This document shows positions 13,373-17,858 of a stretch of DNA of 17,858 bases, one piece after another. The stretch covers positions 1 through 17,858 of the forward strand of contig JAUXLW010000005.1 in NCBI GenBank assembly GCA_030623545.1, in the 5' to 3' direction. Within the stretch, counting starts at the first letter, position 1, and each line of letters opens with the position of its first letter. The DNA comes from Acidimicrobiia bacterium (GTDB taxonomy: Bacteria; Actinomycetota; Acidimicrobiia; Spongiisociales; SHLN01). The position numbers and the translations under genes were made by a program. The notes under the pieces were generated by a model that ran no database searches, was not told where the DNA came from, and saw only the letters and a program-made list of their open reading frames with translations.

Positions 13373-14506
13373 TCAGCCGAGATCGAGGCTGGGCCCGAAG
13401 ATATCGAACCACAGGCCGAGCAGGAAAAGCGACATGAAGAACATGATGACCCCCACCGCCAGCGGCATTAGCTTTTCGATATCGACCGGACGGCCCCGCA
13501 GCTTCTCATAGAGCGCCACCGCGAAGTGGCCGCCATCGAGAGGGAATAGAGGCAGCACATTGAACAGCGCCACAATGATGTTGAGGCCGGCGATGACAAA
13601 CAGCACCCCGGCCCAGCCACTCGCGTCGAAGATGTCGCTGCCCGCCTCCACAAGACCGATTGGCGTGACCGGCCGCGCGAGCCCGGGATCACGGCCCTCG
13701 ACGGCATCGCCGAAGAGGTTGAGCAGGTTGGGTGGCCAGAGAATGGTGCCGATCCCCCGCACCGACAAGGCCACCGTGTCCCCATAGACCTGGGCCGCGT
13801 CGACAATCCCGCTTATTGGGCCCGACCTGACGGTTGTGGTGCTGATCGGAAGGGGCCGACCGATCCCAACAAAGCCCCGGGTACCGGATTCGTCTGTTAT
13901 CTCGACCGGAGTCAGTACGGTGCTGCGCAGCTCGCCATTGCGCTCGAAGTCAAGCCGCAGCGGTTGGAAGGCTTGGCCCTTTATGGCATCGAGCAGGTCT
14001 CCCCACGATCCAACTGCCACCCCATCGACGGCGCGTATCAGATCTCCGGCCAGCAGACCGGCCTGCGAAGCTGGGGTCGGGTCACCGTTGTCCAGCTCAG
14101 TGATTACTTCACCCACCCGCGCCTCAATTCGCACTTCCTGAGTGCCCACCACCGTGAGTACGAGGTAGATGAGAATGAAAGCGAGCACGAAGTTCGCCAT
14201 CACCCCCGCCAGAACGACGATCGACTTCTGCCAGAACGGCTTCCCACGGTAGGTGCGATGCTCCTCGTCGGGATCGATCTCCTCGACGGGATTCATTCCT
14301 GTGATCTTGACATAGCCCCCGAGGGGCACCAGCGCCTTGACGCCGTACTCCGTCTCCCCACGGCGGAACGACCACAGCCGCGGTCCGAAGCCGGCAAAGA
14401 ATTCCGTCACCTTCATATCGAAAGCCTTGGCCGCGGCGAAGTGCGCCGCTTCATGAAAGAAAATGGCGGCGAACAGTCCGGCGATGATTGCTATGGCAGC
14501 GGTCAC
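13373..14506 (-). CDS. rseP: Site-2 zinc metalloprotease (RseP/Rip1 type)
   Basis: Membrane-embedded intramembrane protease (377 residues) that cleaves transmembrane substrates such as anti-sigma factors in regulated proteolysis. Zinc motif HEAAH (18-22) lies in the first transmembrane helix, followed by the family segment FGPRLWSFRRGETEYGVKAL and LGGYVKITGMNP. One PDZ domain is seen (about 120-215; QAGLLAGDLIRAVDGVAVGS). The third zinc ligand is in NVLPLFPLDGGHFAVALYEK (LDG motif) near the C-terminus, with two more hydrophobic segments around it. GTG at 14506 is preceded by AGAGAGGT; an overlapping ATG two bases upstream runs into a stop at once. It follows dxr by 41 bases. In many actinobacteria ispG follows this gene; here proS does. 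Confidence 0.95.
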   Translation of the reverse strand: MTAAIAIIAGLFAAIFFHEAAHFAAAKAFDMKVTEFFAGFGPRLWSFRRGETEYGVKALVPLGGYVKITGMNPVEEIDPDEEHRTYRGKPFWQKSIVVLAGVMANFVLAFILIYLVLTVVGTQEVRIEARVGEVITELDNGDPTPASQAGLLAGDLIRAVDGVAVGSWGDLLDAIKGQAFQPLRLDFERNGELRSTVLTPVEITDESGTRGFVGIGRPLPISTTTVRSGPISGIVDAAQVYGDTVALSVRGIGTILWPPNLLNLFGDAVEGRDPGLARPVTPIGLVEAGSDIFDASGWAGVLFVIAGLNIIVALFNVLPLFPLDGGHFAVALYEKLRGRPVDIEKLMPLAVGVIMFFMSLFLLGLWFDIFGPSLDLG

Positions 14507-14509
14507 ATG

Positions 14510-14517
14510 ACCTCTCT
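14510..14517 (-). promoter_or_regulatory. Shine-Dalgarno AGAGAGGT for rseP
   Basis: AGAGAGGT on the minus strand about three bases before the GTG at 14506, in the short dxr-rseP gap. It supports the GTG start over the ATG at 14508, which is followed immediately by TGA. Confidence 0.5.
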
Positions 14518-14547
14518 TCTGCGAGACAAGTTAGCGGGAGAGACGGG

Positions 14548-15702
14548 CTAGGAGGGTGCTACTAGTTGGGAGGCAACCGCCCGGGCTTCGGCATCTACCG
14601 CCTTGACATCGGCCACCGAGTCGAGGTCCCTAAACGACACTTTTTCCAAGGTATCGGCCACGACCTTGGCAATAACTGCAAAACCGATCCGTCCATCCAG
14701 GAACGCTTGAACGGCGATCTCGTCGGCGGCGTTGAGCACGGCCGGCCCGGAGCCGCCCCGACGGCCGGCTTCGTAGCCCAATCCGAGGAGCGGGAACGAC
14801 TCCCAATCAGGTTCCTCAAAAGTCAAGGAGGAACCGGCCAGCGAGAAGGGAGTCAGTGAGCTTGGTTGCCTCGCCGGATAGGTGAGGGCGAACTGAATGG
14901 GCAAGCGCATGTCCGGCTCCCCAAGCTGAGCCTTGATCGATCCATCGACAAACTCCACCGCGGAATGAACGATGCTCTGCGGGTGTATCACTACTTCGAT
15001 CTGGTCGAAATCCACCCCGAAGAGGAAGTGGGTCTCAATGACCTCGAATGCCTTATTCATGAGGGTCGCCGAGTCGATCGTTATCCGAGGACCCATCGAC
15101 CAGGTTGGATGATCGAGGGCCTGCTCTATAGTGACTGCCGCTAATTCGTCTGCCGTCGACCCGCGAAATGGGCCACCCGACGCCGTAAGGATCAGCCGTC
15201 TGACCGCACCGGCTTCTTCGCCGGCAAGGCATTGCAAGAGTGCCGAATGCTCAGAATCCACGGGGATGAGCTCCCCTCCCCCCCTGACCCGAGCCTTCTC
15301 GACCACCGGGCCACCGGCCACGAGGCTCTCCTTGTTAGCCAGAGCCAAACGGTTGCCGGCTTCGAGCGCTGCCACGGACGCTTCAAGGCCCGCGGCCCCC
15401 ACGACACCATTGAGCACAGTGGCTCCCGACGTAGCCGCTAGTTCGGGAAGCAACTCAGGACCGAACCTGACCCGGCTGCCGAAAAGGTTGGTGAAGGTGG
15501 CACGTTCGCTCTCTGTCGGGGCAGTCATCCCCACTGTGGCGCCCGAGAACTCCTTGGCAAGGGCCAACAGCTCGTCGGAACCACGCCGGGCAGCCAACGC
15601 GGCCACCTCGATCCCGAGCGAGCGGGCGACGTCAAGGGTCTGCCGCCCGATGGAACCCGTGGCACCGAGTACGACGAGCGGGTTCAGAGGAGGTTGGTCC
15701 AA
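14548..15702 (-). CDS. dxr: 1-deoxy-D-xylulose 5-phosphate reductoisomerase
   Basis: Dxr (384 residues) converts DXP to 2-C-methyl-D-erythritol 4-phosphate with NADPH, the first committed step of the MEP isoprenoid pathway and the target of fosmidomycin. NADPH-binding GATGSIG is at 13-19; LALANKESLVAGG at about 119-131; metal ligands in PVDSEHSA (Asp149, Glu151). The substrate-binding segments are SMGPRITIDSATLMNKAFEV and HPQSIVHSAVEFVDGS. The C-terminal helical domain is complete. The TTG start at 15702 overlaps cdsA by 19 bases. No ATG or GTG exists in frame before the NADPH motif, and no clear ribosome binding site is seen, so expression may depend on coupling with cdsA. Confidence 0.95.
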   Translation of the reverse strand: MDQPPLNPLVVLGATGSIGRQTLDVARSLGIEVAALAARRGSDELLALAKEFSGATVGMTAPTESERATFTNLFGSRVRFGPELLPELAATSGATVLNGVVGAAGLEASVAALEAGNRLALANKESLVAGGPVVEKARVRGGGELIPVDSEHSALLQCLAGEEAGAVRRLILTASGGPFRGSTADELAAVTIEQALDHPTWSMGPRITIDSATLMNKAFEVIETHFLFGVDFDQIEVVIHPQSIVHSAVEFVDGSIKAQLGEPDMRLPIQFALTYPARQPSSLTPFSLAGSSLTFEEPDWESFPLLGLGYEAGRRGGSGPAVLNAADEIAVQAFLDGRIGFAVIAKVVADTLEKVSFRDLDSVADVKAVDAEARAVASQLVAPS

Positions 15703-17858
15703 CGGAGTACGAGGTAGGCAACGGGAAGCACGAAGAGGTAGGAATCGATGCGGTCCAGCACTCCGCCGTGACCCGGCAGCAATTGGCCCATGTCTTTCAG
15801 GTTGAGCGACCGCTTGATCACGGATTCGGCAAGATCACCCAGCGGCGCCACCAGGATCACCGCGGCGGCCAACGCCAGCGCCGAGCCCGCGTCGAATGCG
15901 TTCACCAGCGCTGCAGAGATAAGCGCCACAATCACCGTCGCCACGATCCCGCCGATCAGGCCCTCGACAGTCTTGTTGGGGGAGACGACCGGCGCCAGCT
16001 TGCGACTGCCGATGGCTCGACCCACGAAATAGCTGCCGACATCAAATGCTGCCACCATCACCAGCAGCACAAATATCAGCTGGAACCTGATGGAGCGCGA
16101 CGCCTCATTCATCGGTATCACGAAAGCCAGGAGAGCCGGAATCCAGGCAACACCAAACACGGTCGCCACACCGTTACGCCAGGGCTCGTGTGGTGGGTTC
16201 TCCTGCGACCCGTACCAGGCAAAAGTGGCGACAACGGTGAGTCCGAGAGCGGCCGGGACCGCAACCGGTCCCTCGGTGAACACATCGTTTCCCTGCACGA
16301 ACGTTCCAATGAGGGCTCCGAGACCTCCGAGGAGGCCGAACAGCACCATCGGCCGGTATCCGCCGTTACGCAACGCGGCATAGAACTCAATCTGGGACGC
16401 CACGGCAACGACGATGATGAAGAGCAAAAAGAGCACTCCGCCGGCAAAAAGAGCACCAACAAGGAGCGATACAAGGATTACGGCCGACGCCATGCGCAAT
16501 GTGAGATCGGGTTCGAACGTTGGTGTCGGCTCAGCAGGCATGTCGTCGGCTTCTACTCGCTCCGAAGCCTCCGGGTCGTGGAATTCGAGATCTTCCTCAA
16601 ATTCATCAAAGCCGAGGTGTCCGTGGTCCAGGCCGGGGAGGGCCGCGGCCAGAGCCGACTGTTCTGCATCGCCTGCCTCGGAAACGGCTTCCGCCAAACC
16701 AATGTGCTCCTGGGTCGGGCTCTGCAAGTAATCGCGTGTTTCGAAATCCGAGCTGACGAACGCTTCGAAATCGACAACCCCCAAATCGTCGGAAAGCTCG
16801 GCGACGATCTCTTGCTCCGGTGTCTTTGGGCCCTGGTCTTCCATCGGCAGCCCCACCGGGACCACACTCAACTTGGACGCCAACGGCTCAGGTTCTAGAT
16901 CTGGCACGGTCTCCAACTGCTCACCCTCGGCCGGTTCGGGAGGCTGAAAAACGAGACTTCCGTCTCCTCCATCGGTTACCAGCTCTGGCTCGCTGACACC
17001 GTCGTCGACCCGTGGCTCGCTGCTGGGTCGCATAAAGGCGGCTAATGCGTCACGATGCTCGTCGACGCTCGAACTCACTTCCTCAAAGTCGGCAGGCACT
17101 TCGAAGTCAATCTCGGCGAGCAGGTCATCGAAGAAAGCGGCCTCATCGGTTTCATCCAGCGTGACCAGAGCAACCTCTGCGTCATCCGCGGCTGCGGGCA
17201 TCACCGGCACTTCGGCAGTTACCTCATCGTGATCGATTTCCTCGACTTCCAATGCCTCGCCGGCGGGTTCTTTCGACTCGTCGGCAACCGTTTCCACGGG
17301 CTCTTCGAAGTCGAACACGTCGAAGAAATTCTCGGCCGTGTCCCCGCGGAGATCGGCATCATCCAGGTCCACTACCTCGAACACTTCTTCCTCGACCACG
17401 ATGTCGTCGACGTCAACCTCGTCTAGCACCAGCTCCTTGAAGGAAGGTTCTGTCGCGACGTCGCTCTCGTCGTCGATGGCATCTTCGAGGCTGATCTCAT
17501 CGATGGCTTCCATCCGCTCGGGCTCGGCTTCGAGCTCTTCCACCTCGAATTCGACAACCACTTCTGCCGAGCCCTCCGAGACTCCCGCATCGGCCTCGGA
17601 CACAGCCAGTTCCAGAACTTCGTCGCCCTCGCTCGACTCTTCGACAACCGCCAGCTCCACTGGCTCGGCGGTCTCAGCCACCTCCGGCTCCAGGTCTATC
17701 GCAATTAACTCAATCGGCTCTTCCTCGGCAACCTCTTCCTCAACCTCAGCAACCTCAACCGGCTCTTCCTCAGTCTCAGCAGCCTCTTCCTCAACCTCAG
17801 CAACCTCAACCGGCTCTACCTCAGTCTCAGCAACCTCTTCCTCAACCTCAGCAACCTC
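15684..17858 (-). CDS. cdsA: CDP-diglyceride synthase with long acidic N-terminal extension (5' end missing)
   Basis: The C-terminal 273 residues (about 15687-16505) are a standard CdsA, the membrane enzyme making CDP-diacylglycerol from phosphatidate and CTP. They have about seven to eight hydrophobic segments (from SAVILVSLLVGALFAGG), the block VVSPNKTVEGLIGG, and the family signature SVIKRSLNLKDMGQLLPGHG followed by GVLDRIDSYLF. Before this lie at least 450 residues of acidic, Glu/Val/Asp/Ala-rich sequence without hydrophobic segments or recognisable domain. The frame is open to the window edge, so the true start is outside. A GTG at 17681 is merely internal. An ATG at 16493 would give a normal-length CdsA but has no ribosome binding site, and the reading frame shows no break there. 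The extension is predicted cytosolic and disordered. It overlaps dxr by 19 bases. Confidence 0.9.
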   Translation of the reverse strand, partial: EVAEVEEEVAETEVEPVEVAEVEEEAAETEEEPVEVAEVEEEVAEEEPIELIAIDLEPEVAETAEPVELAVVEESSEGDEVLELAVSEADAGVSEGSAEVVVEFEVEELEAEPERMEAIDEISLEDAIDDESDVATEPSFKELVLDEVDVDDIVVEEEVFEVVDLDDADLRGDTAENFFDVFDFEEPVETVADESKEPAGEALEVEEIDHDEVTAEVPVMPAAADDAEVALVTLDETDEAAFFDDLLAEIDFEVPADFEEVSSSVDEHRDALAAFMRPSSEPRVDDGVSEPELVTDGGDGSLVFQPPEPAEGEQLETVPDLEPEPLASKLSVVPVGLPMEDQGPKTPEQEIVAELSDDLGVVDFEAFVSSDFETRDYLQSPTQEHIGLAEAVSEAGDAEQSALAAALPGLDHGHLGFDEFEEDLEFHDPEASERVEADDMPAEPTPTFEPDLTLRMASAVILVSLLVGALFAGGVLFLLFIIVVAVASQIEFYAALRNGGYRPMVLFGLLGGLGALIGTFVQGNDVFTEGPVAVPAALGLTVVATFAWYGSQENPPHEPWRNGVATVFGVAWIPALLAFVIPMNEASRSIRFQLIFVLLVMVAAFDVGSYFVGRAIGSRKLAPVVSPNKTVEGLIGGIVATVIVALISAALVNAFDAGSALALAAAVILVAPLGDLAESVIKRSLNLKDMGQLLPGHGGVLDRIDSYLFVLPVAYLVLRWTNLL
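17716..17858. repeat. 51-bp tandem repeat encoding acidic 17-mer
   Basis: Three consecutive units: 17716-17760 (45 bases, lacking six), 17761-17811 (51 bases) and 17812-17858 (47 bases seen, cut by the window). In the cdsA frame a unit reads VEVAEVEEEAAETEEEP with small variations. Shorter internal periodicity (CTCAAC/CTCAGC hexamers) is also present. The array may continue beyond the window. Confidence 0.8.

Noticed and set aside
13335..13379. Eight-base inverted repeat CGGCTGAG / CTCAGCCG between rseP and proS
   Set aside because: The 29-base spacing is large, there is no T-run, and one arm lies partly in the rseP coding end; could easily be chance.
15768..16898. Long plus-strand open frame (376 codons) opposite cdsA
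   Set aside because: It is antisense to the well-supported CdsA catalytic domain and its extension, has biased His/Arg/Gln-rich composition typical of antisense frames in GC-rich DNA, and shows no family motif.
17679..17681. GTG at 17681 as the cdsA start
   Set aside because: The same acidic, repetitive reading frame continues upstream without a stop to the window edge, and no ribosome binding site precedes this GTG.

Overview
The window is a GC-rich bacterial chromosome segment dominated by a long minus-strand block of housekeeping genes. Read in transcription order (right to left) it is cdsA - dxr - rseP - proS - rimP - nusA - infB - ylxP (DUF503) - rbfA - nrnA - truB - ribF. This is the classical Gram-positive/actinobacterial arrangement in which phospholipid and isoprenoid precursor genes precede the rimP-nusA-infB translation/transcription cluster. 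The high GC, the frequent GTG/TTG starts and the acidic Ala/Glu/Val-rich linkers in several proteins suggest an Actinomycetota member, possibly a deep lineage such as Acidimicrobiia. The taxon is an inference from gene order and style, not from a marker comparison.

Right part (about 11620-17858): cdsA is cut by the window edge. Its normal membrane catalytic domain is preceded by at least 450 residues of acidic, repeat-containing sequence. It overlaps dxr (MEP isoprenoid pathway), followed by the site-2 protease rseP and prolyl-tRNA synthetase proS. A GC-rich hairpin with a short T-run lies between proS and rimP and may end this transcript or attenuate the next one.

Middle part (4337-11512): rimP, nusA, infB, ylxP, rbfA, nrnA, truB and ribF form one tightly packed, mostly overlapping operon for 30S maturation, transcription elongation, translation initiation, RNA-fragment turnover, tRNA pseudouridylation and flavin cofactor synthesis. 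Three genes often found in this neighbourhood are missing: ispG between rseP and proS, ylxR between nusA and infB, and rpsO/pnp after ribF.

Left part (1-4336): this is more lineage-specific. A plus-strand sulfotransferase-like gene converges on ribF across a 222-bp intergenic region holding a nested set of inverted repeats. Divergent from it runs a compact minus-strand operon of an unrecognised membrane-anchored helical protein, an AI-2E family permease and a RidA-like protein. The last 58 bases or so of the RidA-like coding region are duplicated 89 bp further along, at the extreme left edge.

The best candidates for something undescribed are the 510-residue membrane-anchored protein, the nested inverted-repeat element downstream of ribF, and the giant acidic extension of CdsA. 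No mobile element, CRISPR array, tRNA or rRNA was seen.
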